Part shown: positions 24,388-36,109 of the stretch, one piece after another | Numbering within the stretch: the first letter of the stretch is position 1 | Layout of the letters: every line of letters starts with the position of its first letter | NCBI GenBank assembly: GCA_941918925.1 | Contig: OW799236.1 | Location: 81,370,213 to 81,434,212, forward strand | Direction: 5' to 3' | Length of the DNA: 64,000 nt | Source: Phyto melanocephala | Taxonomy: Eukaryota > Arthropoda > Insecta > Diptera > Rhinophoridae | Translations under genes and position numbers: made by a program | The notes under the pieces: model-generated | Databases searched by the model: none | The model's input: the letters and a program-made list of their open reading frames with translations, nothing else | Told to the model about the DNA's origin: nothing

Positions 24388-26560
24388 ACAAGTAAAAGCA
24401 CTATATTCGGCTGTGCCGAATCTTTTATACCCACCACCAATTTTGTGTATATTTAAGGCACAATATTTATTATTTTACTAATCGCTATGGAATAATCTCT
24501 TTATAATAAAATATGTATCACTTTCTTTGTAGAGGGTGGTTAAATTTTAAGGGCCCATGTTGAAGGTGAACTACACCTAGTCTTTAAATTTCTTTTCTGC
24601 ATTTCATTTGACATTTCTCAATCTCAAACTTACTCAATTTGATCCGTGGAAAGATACGCAAGTTAGCAATGCTTTAAAGTTATTCAGGTTTTTTATGAAA
24701 ATGGGCGTTCAAATCAAAATGCATTTTGTGCACTTCGTAATTCTTTTGGTCAACATAATCGTTCAAATTCGTCCACAATCGGGAGAATTGTAAAAAATAT
24801 TTAAATTTCTGCAAAACAGGTCTGTATAAAATGTTAGAAAATCTGTGAATGCCTTCTTAGTTCGTTGAATGGGAACCATTGCTGTTTTTTGCGATATTGT
24901 GGTAAAATAGCAGTCAATCTCGACTCATCATCATGCCCAACAATTGAGCATCAACATTGTCATTAAAAATTTGGACCATCAGATAGTGGAGTGGTGCCAA
25001 GGATGGGGGGGGGGCCATATGGCCGATATTTTGTTAAATACATAATTGAACCATACAAATATTATAATTGCAAAAAGAAATAATAATAATATCCTAAATA
25101 ATTTGTGTTTTATTTAAATTCAACATCAGTCCTTAAAATTTAACCACCCTTTATAACTTCGATATGCTGCTAAAATGCTTTTGTAAATGTAGTCTTTTAA
25201 TTAAAGTGGGCGTTAAAGTAGGCATGTCAATAAAGTTTCTGCTAACAAATACAACTTAGATCTTTCAATATAGTCCTTTATTATTCCAAAATCTTTATTT
25301 ATAGAGAAATTATATGAATTGTAGGTAAAACGTTATATGGGAGGTGGGCGTAAAAGTAGGCGTGGTACCTTAATTTTCTGGCACAGTAATGACACTGCCT
25401 AGGGGGATATACGTAGCAAATTTTATCATCATATCTCTAATTTTGGCGGTTTTATGAGCTTTTACATTTCATTAAGGGTAGATAACGTGAAAAGTGGGCG
25501 TTATAGTAGGCGTGTCAAAGTTATTTTTGCGAATGCGTACAACTTAGGTGTTTCAGTAGAGCCTTTTATTATTCCAAAATCTTTATTAGTAGAGAAATGA
25601 TGTGAATTTTAGGTAAAACGTTATATGGGAGGTGGGCGTAAAAGTAGGCGTGGCACCTTAATTTTCTGACACAGTAATGACACTGCCTAGGGGGATATAC
25701 GTAGCAAATTTTATCATCATATCTCTAATTTTGGCGGTTTTATGAGCTTTTAAATTTCATTAAAGGTAGATAACGTGAAAAGTGGGCGTTATGGTAGGCG
25801 TGTCAAAGTTATTTTTGCGAATGAGCACAACTTAGGTGTTTCAATATAGCCCTTTATTATTCCAAAATCTTTATTAATAGAGAAATTATATGAATTTAAG
25901 GTAAAACGTTATATGGGAGGTGGGCGTAAAAGTGGGCGTGGCACATTGATTTTCCGTTACAGAAAAGTCTCTTACCAAAAAACAAAGTGTGCAAAATTTC
26001 AGAGCCGTACATCCAATTTTGTTGCTTTTATGACGTTTTTGTTTTTAAATATACCGAAAAATACACTGTGCGGTATAAATTTTCGTACATTTTGATCGAT
26101 GACTCCTCTCCTAATGCATAGATTTAGACAATTTTCGGGGAAAAATTTTTTTTTTACTCAGGAAATATATATTCGAAGTTTCATGAGTCTACGTTAATGC
26201 GTTTGGACACAATTCCATTTTATTCGATGTTCGAAGGACACGGTTTTGTCGACCTACTCTTCCTTTTCGAGCTATAACTCTCTTCCTAATATTCCGATTT
26301 AGCCCATTTTCAATACCAAACAAACCTTGTCTATAAGAAAGATTCTGGCAAAATTTGAGCCCCCTAACTTTTTCGATGCGACCTCTATCGTGCTTTCAAC
26401 AGACGGACAGACGGACGGACATAGCTAGATCGTCATCAAATCAAACCCTGATTCAGAATATATATACTTTATGGGGTCTAAAATGGATATTTCGATGTGT
26501 TACAAACGGAATGACAAAATGAATATACCCCCACCATTTTTTTGGTGGCGGGTATAAAAA
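24388..26560 (-). mobile_element. DINE-1-like (HINE) element, family A copy 3
   Basis: The fullest copy. The 3' hairpin lies at 24404-24422, followed inward by the mariner relic. Three central repeat units start near 25207, 25495 and 25788 (period about 290 bp), each with GTGGGCGT and AGGCGTG motifs. Then come the conserved 60-codon block (25913-26095), the (GTCY)n tract near 26401-26420, and the 5' TATACCC hairpin at the right edge. High similarity to copies 2 and 4 suggests recent spread. Confidence 0.85.
24532..25151 (+). mobile_element. Fossil mariner-type relic inside family A copy 3
   Basis: Inherited relic with GAGGGTGGTT / AACCACCCTT ends and TA on both sides (24530-24531, 25152-25153). 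The open frame at 24608-24793 is a shifted reading of the transposase N-terminal region and is not a gene in itself. Confidence 0.7.
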
Positions 26561-27288
26561 GAACAATGTTGGATTTAAATAAAGCTGAAACAGAACAAAG
26601 ATTAAATTGAACATTAAAAATAAAATTTAAAATTCAAAACATGTTAAAATATAGACCTAGACCAAAGAAAAACTTGCAACCTTATCTCTTAATATTCATT
26701 AAAGCGATAAGTATAAAGTATAAAGTATAACCTTCTTATAAGAATTTATTTCAATATATGTAAAATAAATGCTTATAAGAAGGCGTTTTTCTTTAAACTT
26801 CAATAAATTTAATTATTTAATAACCCTTCTGTTTACTATTAGTTTCTAAATATACTACTCAATATTTTTGCTATATCCTATTGTTTGCTTATTTTAATGT
26901 TACTGTTTGTTTTGATATTTTACTTTGTAAAGAAAATCATTTCGAATAATGATTAATTTATTTATATTTGCTTTATTTTAATTTTGTAGTTTTTTCATAT
27001 GAAAGTAAGATCATGCAATAAAAGCTCGAATTCAAGCTCAACTTAACTGTTCTTCCTTCGATATCCGGTATATATAAAAAAAATTATTTTTAAGATAAAT
27101 ATGCTTTTACTATGTTGTTTACAGGATAAATTTCTTAACTTTTCAATCTTTAATTTAAATCAACTTTTATTTTTTTCTTTCTTTGATGCCTTAGCTATGA
27201 AGTAAACTTTACTTCAAAGAAGTCTTTGTAAATATTATTTAAAATAAGTTATTTTCTATAGAGTCTTTATATTATTAAAAATATAATA
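26561..27288. other. AT-rich intronic sequence with a small GTATAAA repeat
   Basis: Contains a short tandem run of GTATAAA around 26709-26730. Otherwise nothing recognised. Confidence 0.4.
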
Positions 27289-28210
27289 AAGGGTGTTTTT
27301 TTAAGCCCGATAGAACTTGAAATTGTAAAAAATAACACAAAAAATTAAATTGTAATCAAATTTTTTTTTTTATTCGAAAGATCAATACGTGACATTAACA
27401 TTTGAAAATGATTTCGGGCATATGGGCACCGCGGCTGTTCTTGACGAAGCGCATTCTGGACGTCCAATTTTGGGCCACTTTTTCGAGCACTGCTGGCTGG
27501 TATGTCACGAATAACACGAACAATGCTGGCCTCCAAGGCGTCAATTGTTGCTGGTTTATCAGCATAAACCAGTGACTTCACGTAGCCCCACAGGAAATAA
27601 TCGAGAGGTGTCAAATCGCACGACCTTGGAGGCCAATTGACAGGTCCATTTCTCGAAATCAACTTATCGCCAAATTTTGATTTCAATAAGTCGATGGTTG
27701 CGTTCGCCGTATGGCACGTAGCGCCATCCTGTTGAAACCACATCTCCTCCGGATCAATGTCATCCATATTTTTAAACAAAAAATCATTGATCATGGTGCG
27801 GTAACGATCTCCATTGACCGTAACGCGAGCTCCGGCCTCATTTTTGAAGAAATAAGGTCCGATGATGCCACCAGCGTGAAAACCGCACCAAACGGTGCAT
27901 TTTTCTGGATGTAATGGAGTCTGTAGGGTCTCTTGTGGATTGGTCTCGCTCCATATGCGGCAATTTTGCTTATTAACAAACCCGTTAAGCCAAAAATGCG
28001 CCTCATCGCTGAACACAATTTTGCGATAAAATTGGACGTCCAGAATGCGCTTCGTCAAGAACAGCCGCGGTGCCCATATGCCCGAAATCATTTTCAAATG
28101 TTAATGTCACGTATTGATCTTTCGAATAAAAAAAAAATTTTGATTACAATTTAATTTTTTGTGTTATTTTTTACAATTTCAAGTTCTATCGGGCTTAAAA
28201 AAACACCCTT
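27289..28210 (-). mobile_element. Rearranged Tc1/mariner element with 183-bp inverted repeats
   Basis: A 922-bp element beginning AAGGGTGTTTTTTTAAGCCC and flanked by TA on each side (27287-27288, 28211-28212). Positions 27289-27471 and 28028-28210 are inverted copies of each other, 183 bp long with a single mismatch. The left copy is the genuine 3' end, holding the transposase C-terminus. The right copy is a duplicate that replaces the promoter and N-terminal DNA-binding half of the gene. It cannot encode a complete transposase but has both termini, so it could be mobilised by a related enzyme. Confidence 0.85.
27345..28097 (-). pseudogene. Mariner-type transposase, catalytic domain only, frameshifted
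   Basis: The open frame covers the DDE/D catalytic domain. The first Asp is in FSDEAHFWLNGFVNKQNCRIW, the second in WFQQDGATCHTA, the third in WPPRSCDLTPLDYFLWGY, with 36 residues between the second and third. The family segments LHPEK, TVWCGFHAGGIIGPYFF and TVNGDRYRTMI are intact. About 15 residues before the first Asp the sequence switches into the inverted duplicate, so the helix-turn-helix half is absent and the apparent start is accidental. Near 27490 a frameshift puts the last part out of frame; the correct C-terminus (ending HMPEIIFKC) is readable in the next frame. Plus-strand frames here are antisense shadows. Confidence 0.85.
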
Positions 28211-28704
28211 TATAACAAATATTTCTAGGAATGCCTTTATCTTAAAAGATTTTGTTACAATCTTCAAAGAGAAAATCATATTTTCTTTTACATATTTCCA
28301 ACGCAAAAGGAAAATCCGATTTTAATGAGACGACATTATAATAAAATGTAATATTATAAAATAAAATATGTTTTTTTCCTGCAAGAAAACATACATAAGC
28401 AGATATGTATGTATGAGTACAAACACTAAAGAAAATGAAAAAGATTAAAATAGTATTTTGCAAATGTTTTATCTTGAAATTTTTTTTTATAATTTGTCTA
28501 TAGAAGAAAATTTTAAACATGTGGAGAGTTTGATTTATTTGCGTTAAGTTAGAGAAAACTTTTTTGTTGAAAAGTTGTTTAGATAAAAAATATTTTTAAA
28601 GGGTGTACAAATCTCTTTCTGATAGAGTCGATGGAACCGAGAAATTTTGACGAATTAGAAGAGTTTTTCAAATAAAGATATTTCGATTTAACGAGGTTAA
28701 AATA
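28211..28704. other. AT-rich spacer, nothing recognised
   Basis: The minus open frame at 28242-28520 is phenylalanine-rich and has no domain. Confidence 0.4.
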
Positions 28705-30655
28705 AAAACAAATAAGAGCACTATATTCGGCTGTGCCAAATTTTTGATACCCACCACCAAATTTGTGTTCTTTTATAGCACAAAATTTACTATTTTGTTA
28801 TTAACAGTGATCACTATGGGTTAATCTCTCTATACTAAATTATGTGTCACTTTCGTTGTATAACTTTGATTTGCTATTAAAATATTTTATTAAATTAACA
28901 TAAGAAATTAAATTTACATAAGAAATGTTCCTAATAACACGTTTTTACTACAATGTTGTATTTTTAGATAAACTGATGAATACAATTTGATACCCAGAGG
29001 TAGTTAAAAAAATATATTAGCTTTGTGTGGGCATATCACCTCCTATTTTTAAAATTTTTATAATTAATGTTTGAATTCAATTTAAAACGTTTATTACAGA
29101 TTTCTTTTTTAAATTTTTGTCCATATAGAAAAAAACATGAATTTAAAATAAAGCGTAATATGGGAGATGGGCGTGGCTCCCTAGTATTTTGGAGTTATGC
29201 TTATATTGATAAGAAAGGTACATATATGAAATTTCATTATCGTACATATAATTCTGTGGCTTGTATGAGCTCTTAGATTTCATTAATAGTAAATTACGTA
29301 AAAAGAAGGCGTGTCAAGGTAATTTATGATAATGAACTTCACTTAAACATTTTAATATAGAGTCCTTTATTCTTCCACAACCTTTGTCCTCAGAGAAATT
29401 AAATTAATTTAAGGCAACACGTTATATGAGAGTTGGGTAATGGGTGATGAATTTGGGATGTCACCTCCATTTTCTCGCATTATTGAACATTGAACAGGAA
29501 TATATGTATATCGATTTAATGACCTTTTTAATTTCAAAGTAGTAGATATTTCAATAAAAGATTATTTATTCTTATAATTTTCCTTTTGAAAAATATCAGA
29601 GTCAAATATAAAATTTGTCAGTTTTAATTTCATTAAAAATTTTATTTATTTAAATTTTAAAAAGACCGAAGAGGACAACGTCCGGTATATATGTTCATAC
29701 ATTTTGATCTATGAATCCTTTTGCAAAGTACGGATTTGAGCAATTATCCCAAAAAGGTTTTTTTTACTCTAGAAGTATACTCGCGAAATTTTATCGCTCG
29801 ACATCAATGCGTTTAGACTATAGATGTCCAAAAATGTTTTGCAGCCGTATTGGTGAGAGAATTTTAGAGTACAGTTTTTTGAAAAAGTAAGTTCACAGAT
29901 TTTTATAAAAATTTAGTCACAAACAGTTGTTTTGGTTTTTTAAAATATATAATAATGCAGCTCACACTGAATTTGCTATTTTTTAGTTAAAAGAGAAAAT
30001 AAGGGAAAGAATTCAATTAAAATTTAATACAAGAAATTGTTTTGGGTGTAAAAAACTAATAAGAATGCAGTAAACACTAAATTTATTATTTATAACAATA
30101 AAATTTTATTATTGGTAAAATGGAAAATTATTAAAAAAATTTAGCATTTTTTAATTTGGCTTTATAAAGGCAAAATATTTTTCTAATTCGATCATAATTT
30201 TTTACGCACTGTATTTGAATAAATATCAACACAGCCGCTAAGCGTGTGCACTCGTCACTGTCTCGTGGAAGACTAAAGAGCAGAAAAATAAAAGGGGTGT
30301 TGTTTTAAACAATTGTTTGATAAAATGGGCACCTATGGTTTAGACACAATCACATTATATTCGACATTGCTTTTTTTACCTGATCTTGCATTACAAGCTA
30401 TTACTCTCTTCCTAATAAACCGATTTAGCCTATTTTCAATACAAAACATTTTTTATTTATTATTAGTATTCTAGCTAAATTTGATTCCCGTAACATTTCG
30501 GTTCGAGCTCTATCGTGCTTTTGATAGAGGAACTGATGGACGAACAATGGCTGATTGTTCTAAAATGGAGCTAGGACTACGAAAATATATACCTTAAGGG
30601 GTCCAAAGTAGATATTGCTATGTGTTACAAACAGAATAACTAAATGAATAGTTAA
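28705..30655 (-). mobile_element. DINE-1-like element, old family A copy lacking the mariner insert
   Basis: Diverged relative of the other family A copies. It has the hairpin end (ATTCGGCTGTGCCAAAT, one mismatch), CCCACCACCAAATTTGTG, the AAGGCGTGTCAAGG block, the GTATATATGTTCATACATTTTGATC block, and near the right end GGGGTCCAAAGTAGATATT...GTGTTACAAACAGAATAAC. At 28851-28870 the sequence reads straight across the site where the other five copies hold the mariner relic, with a single TA (28859-28860). The (GTCY)n tract is decayed. Confidence 0.7.
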
Positions 30656-32900
30656 TTTTTTTTAATTTGGATTTTTTGTAAAATATTTAAAAACAACTTT
30701 TGGTATACGTTGAAGTTTTTACTGAAAATGATTAATACAATCGTAACAGAGCATTCAAATATAAACAAATATTTGTGATTGTTATTCAAATAGATAAGAC
30801 AAAAATAATGTGACACCTCGTATCATTTCGAAAGAAAGTGAAATATACTTAAAGTTTTTTAAAGTGTGTTTGGAAGAACGTAAAAGAGTAGGGAGAAGTA
30901 AAGGATGAATAAAGTGGCTTACGACAAGTAGAAAGTTAAAATATTATTTTATATATTTGTTTGCCATGCTGCACGTACCCCAAGCCAAATGAATTTATTA
31001 TAACCTTTAATGACTTAAACAGAATGAATGAGTGTCAAACGGAGAAAAGCAAATGGTACTAGAAACGGTTTAACAAAAACACATACACGAAGCATCAATC
31101 TTAAGCGTGCTGTATAACGTAAATGAGTAATAATTTGTAGCAGAGCAAAAAGTTCATTGCCTGTTCCTACACACCAGCTAAAATCTTCTTATGTTGTTCT
31201 TCTTTCTTACCAACCATTAATTCATTTCAGCGCATAAATTTTAAATGGTTAGTAATTTACTAAAGTTTGACTGTGAGAGAAAATCGTGAGTGCAGTGATA
31301 GAGAGGAAGTGTATGAGCAAAACCATCTATAAATTATGGCTTAGAGTTTCTATCATTTATGTCCTTGTTCATTTGCGACATTTTTATATTGTATTGTGTA
31401 AGGTCCTTCCTTCACTTTACAGAATATTTATATTTTTTACTTTTGTTTTTTTTATATATTTTATATAAGAGTGTGATTTTATGGCACAAACATTTATTGT
31501 TATCGTCGCTGTTTCTACTATTTTCAACATTCATTTCACCAATTTAAGGTGTGTTTGTTTGTATATGACTCAGATTGAGAATGTTCAAATGCGATTGTCT
31601 ACATGTATGTAGGTTTGGCGGTAGTAGCCACTGGTGTTTGTTGCCTTGTTTGTGTAAATATCTAAAGTTTAGATTCGCAACGACAATGAAGTTAGGAACG
31701 CGCTGAAAACATGTTTCCTTTTTAATTTAAAATAATCATAAATTTTCTGTGTCTACAGAAAACTGCGTGCTTAAAGTCTTTAGGGAGTGATTGTTTTTTA
31801 TAGTAGATATTTTACTTGTGATTTAATTTATTGGAAATTGCGATTTAAAGTTAACTACAATCATTCTTGTTGTTGCCGATTTAATGAAAATAAATTGGAA
31901 ATTTACTAAGCAGAAGAATTTAAATTAAAGTTAAAAAGAAGAAAGTTGTTTGCACGTTGGACCAGTTTCACTTGTTTTGTGAAAAGAAAAGTTTTTTAAG
32001 AAATTTTAGTTTGGTGTTAAAATATGTATTCGAATGATTTTATGTCTATAAGTAATAAAAAGTACCAAGTAGCTTCATTTTACTAAACCTTATATAAATT
32101 TTACAATCAGGTACGTTAAAATATCAACAACAACCTCAGAGTAGTGCAGACTTTATTTCAGGTTTAATACTGTATGCTGTTAAAAGCGAACGCCATCTTT
32201 CTTTTTGAATTTGTTAAGGATTTACTATATTTTACTAGTTAGGCCCTTATATATGATGCCAATACTGGCGATACTAACTGCCACGTGATCGCAGATTTTG
32301 TATTTTGTATAACCTTCCGTTCAATTTGTTTTATTTGATATCATTTGTCTATGCTAAGTTTTTTTGTTGCCCTGAAGCTTAAAAAAATCGACTTTCGGAA
32401 GAAAAATTTCGAGACTACGGCTTCCAACTCTATGTGTTACTACTGTGCCCAAAAATTAATTAAGAGCTTTACAAACTTAATATATTTAAAGCGATATACA
32501 TTTTATAGAATATTGTTGCTTTCAATTTTGTCGATTAGTGACAGATTTTTCTAATACTTTCTGTGAATATCCCTAGAGGAATATCATATATTTAAATAGA
32601 AATTAACTTTTCTGTAGTTTATCCAATAGCTGAAAAATTTTAACTTTTGAGTTAAAAATATGGGAACAAACAGAGGCAGTTGTATTTGTTTGCTTGTATA
32701 TATCTACAGAGTATAGTTTGAACACAAATTTGCCACTGAATATTTCTGAAACTTGGATTTAACTTACGCGTATGTGCAACATATGGGGACTTTATTAAGT
32801 TGATTTCAACTGACACATGGACAGATGGATATTCCTCAGTCTCACGTTACTTTACTTTGTTTTAGAAAATTCACTAAATAATTTTATTTTTAAAAATGGG
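30656..32900. other. AT-rich intronic sequence, nothing recognised
   Basis: Several 60-69 codon open frames on the plus strand between 31286 and 33008 are T-rich and lack domains. No RNA gene or element ends seen. Confidence 0.4.
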
Positions 32901-32924
32901 GACTATTTTTTTTATAGAAAGAAA

Positions 32925-33510
32925 GACATCAAGTGTCTTTCTTTCCTTGTCGAGGAAAAGTCACCAAGTGAACTAATCTTTTATATTGATACTGACTTCA
33001 CTTTTTAAAAAAATCACCTAGCGACTTCATTTGTTTATGTATAGAATGCCAGCACATACTGGACACTTTATGGTGTTTATCTGTAATTTGACTAAATGAC
33101 CTATCGAGTTACATTGACGCGTCATGTTGTTCTGGTACTCCATCACCCCTTGGACCTTTTGTTTAAAAGGACCTCTTCCTAACGAGTGATTCGGTGATGT
33201 CGAAACGGTATCATTTAGACTCCACTTGGCAATTTGCGTGTAGCTAACTACTATGAGAACCAACCAACCATAGATACCAAACAACCAAGTGGCATACTTT
33301 TTTTTATAAAAGTGAATCTCCAAATTTACCTTTTAAAAAGAAGACGCTAAGCGACTTCATATCTTTATATAGAAAATGACCTCAATATGTTCTAAAAAGT
33401 GACTACATTTCTTCATTGAATTAAAATCAATAAGTGACTTTATTTTTATATATTAAAAAGACATTATTCCTGAATTTGTTTATTAAATCAAGTCATCAAG
33501 TGACCTAATA
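32925..33510. repeat. Degenerate tandem repeat with a GTCAC-CAA-GTGAC type motif
   Basis: A 13-15 bp partly palindromic motif recurs: GACATCAAGTGTC at 32925, GTCACCAAGTGAAC at 32960, ATCACCTAGCGACT at 33013, GACGCTAAGCGACT at 33343, GTCATCAAGTGACC at 33492. Half-site versions (AAGTGACT) lie near 33398 and 33433. Each sits in a roughly 50-65 bp unit that continues with TTCAT.TTTATATA. A block of about 290 bp (33045-33335) without the motif splits the array and carries a 98-codon minus open frame with no recognised domain. Confidence 0.5.
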
Positions 33511-34806
33511 TTTAATATATCTGTGAGCTTAAGACTAAAGAAATAATATTAAATTTTCGATTATTTCAGAAGAGCAAGAAACAAACAACAACAAAATCAT
33601 CAAATTTGGGTTGATGTTTTGTCGTGATATGTCTTATTTTTTAAACCGTAGCAAGAGTCGAATAATTGTAAAATAATTAGAATTTTGTAAACTGTTGGCA
33701 AAAGATTTTTAATTAAATTTTAAACTTTTTAAGAAAAGCACACCAAGAGCTAGGAGTTAAATAAAAGCTACATGACGATCAGTGAAAACAAAGCTTTGTG
33801 AAAGTTTTAGTTTTGCTTTTAAGAAATTTTAAAATTTTCTTATCTCGACTGAAATTTTTGGTCAAAAATCAATAGATATAAAGGCATGTTTCCACGAAAC
33901 ATTCAATTACTTGATTCGCTCTTTAAATTACTTTCACGACATATTGTTAATTTGATTTGACAGTACTTCTTTGTGCTTTTTTATTTAAATGATCGTTTTG
34001 TGTTTTGGCGGTGAACATTAAGAAATATAAAATTTTATATAGAAAAATATATTTTTATTTTATCAATGGAGGCAAAAGATAACAATATTGCAATAGTTAT
34101 AATATTGTAAATTTATAAGAGATGTATGCAAATAATATCATTATTTTTTTAATTACCAGAAAATAGAAAAAGTGCAAGCAAATGTGACCATTGCAGCCAG
34201 CAAGCCCTCGTAACAAAATTTCGTCTCATCCAATAATTTTGATGTGGCCAATAGTCTTCTAGACATATGTAACTTTCTTTTTTGCCTTTATTTTAATTTT
34301 ATATATTAAATTGAACTTTTTTCGTTTTGCTTTGAATTTTTTGACAGCTGGAAATGATAAACTACCGATAAAAATTAGAGAAGACACTGATTATATTATA
34401 ATTCGGGTGGTGATTCTAAATTACCTACAAAAATAGTAATTTGCTTTGAAAATTTTGCATGGGAAAATTATGTAATTTGGTTCGTAATTTAGCTTTGAAT
34501 TATAAATAGGTAATAATGTGTGACAGTGATGCCACAATATTCGTTTTTCTCCAACAGAAAAAAATTTAAAAAAATATCTTTATTATTATCTTAAAATTAA
34601 AGTTATTAAAAAGAAATTATTAAAAAACCTAAAAACAAATATAAGAAACTTAGTAAAATTAACGAGCATCTTATGATTCTTGAAGATTATCGCATTCGTA
34701 ATATTTTTTAATTTTTGTTTTTTGTATTTCAAACGGATTAAAAAAAACAAAACAAAAGTAGCGGAATCAATTCAATTAAACTTAATGAAAGCAAAACTCT
34801 AAAAGG
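33511..34806. other. AT-rich intronic sequence, nothing recognised
   Basis: No coding signal, RNA or recognised element end. Confidence 0.4.
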
Positions 34807-36109
34807 GTTGCAATTAGGGTTTGGGAACCGGGAATTTCCGGGAATGAACCACTTACTATTCCCGGAAAAATTATGCTCTTATTCCCGGGAAAACGGGAAA
34901 TAAAAAATATGTAGTATATTAGGAAATATATTTAATTTTATTTTTAATTTCTTATCTGTTTCGGTAAATTTAAAGAATATTTGAATAAAAAGTAAGGTTT
35001 TTAATTTGTTAGCATTTTTTGTTTGTTAAGTATTTACAACTTTTCTCAAATACGACTATGTAAAAGAAAAACAAACATCGTCGGTCAAAAATATTTCACG
35101 CCAAAATTAACGACTTTCTGGAATTATTTTTAATAAGTGCTTATAAATTTCAAGTGAATGAATTATATAATATACATACATAATTAAATGTTTTCTTGTA
35201 TATAAATGTTTTTTATAACAATCGTAAAACCAGCAGTAGATTCCGTGGTTCATTTTTATAATTATAATCACAAATTGTTTTTAAAAATGGTCACAGAATT
35301 TGTAAGTATAATTTTTTTTATTTATGATTGAATTTTTCTAATAATACTTTTTTTTAAATTCGCTTTGCTTAGAAGCAAAATGTCTGAAGTTTGGAACTAT
35401 TTTCAAGAGTAGACAACGTAATATTTCCCGAAAAGGTTAATGTTCAAGGGCGGTAGTACTAGTGGTCTCATACGGCATCTTCTTTTCGTTCATAAAATAA
35501 AATTTTAAAACGATTCTTCAACACCTGCACCAAATAAAAAAAAATTTCACCATTAAAATTTTTTAGACACCCAAACATTACCAGAAATTTTTTCAAAATT
35601 GGCAGCAGTCGATGGAATATATATTCGAACAATTACACAAAGTTCTTTTATTCGTCAAAGTTTTTTCAGTAAAAGTATGGCGTTACCAAAATGAAACTGA
35701 TGTTAAAAACATTGTAATAAAATATTACAACGCCGTTAAAAATACGATGGTGAAAACAATATCGAGTCAAATTTGCGACAATTTAAGGTTTGCTCTTGTA
35801 TTAGACGAGTGGAGTAGTGTTGCCCAAAAAAGATATCTGTTTACATGCCAATAATTATTTTTATAATTTGGGTTAAGTTTATATTTCCGGAAGATTTATT
35901 GCTGACACAATAAGGACTCTAATGGAAAATAAAATACTACTAAAACAATGAATTATTAACCAAATCGTGATGTTAAAGTTAACAAACATTAATTATTTTA
36001 AAATAAATATTATTTTCGGGAATCCCGGGAATTCCCGGGAAGACGATTTTTTAATTCCCGTTTCCCGGGAACATAAAAAGACCGGGAAATCCCAAACCCT
36101 AGTTGCAAT
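34807..36109 (+). mobile_element. hAT-type DNA transposon, decayed, with 8-bp target duplication
   Basis: The element (34815-36101, 1287 bp) starts TAGGGTTTGGGA and ends with its exact complement. It is flanked by GTTGCAAT at 34807-34814 and 36102-36109. An 8-bp duplication and short terminal repeats are hAT hallmarks. Both subterminal regions are crowded with CCCGGG/TTCCCGGG motifs (34823-34900 and 36015-36090), including an 18-bp perfect palindrome near 36018-36036. The interior keeps broken BED-finger and transposase segments. Confidence 0.85.
35371..35854 (+). pseudogene. hAT transposase remnant (BED finger and start of catalytic domain)
   Basis: From about 35380 a broken frame reads SEVWNYFQE, then after frameshifts GGSTSGLIRHLLFVHK, the second half of a BED-type zinc finger (the His pair after the RHL helix). 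A separate open stretch at 35612-35854 carries TISSQICDNLRFALVLDEWS, which includes the LDEWSSVAQKRYL signature around the catalytic Asp of hAT transposases. The rest of the catalytic domain and the C-terminal dimerisation region are gone, so the product is inactive. Confidence 0.7.

Noticed and set aside
27711..28154. Plus-strand frames over the mariner transposase
   Set aside because: Antisense of the catalytic domain and of the inverted duplicate; no independent coding signal.
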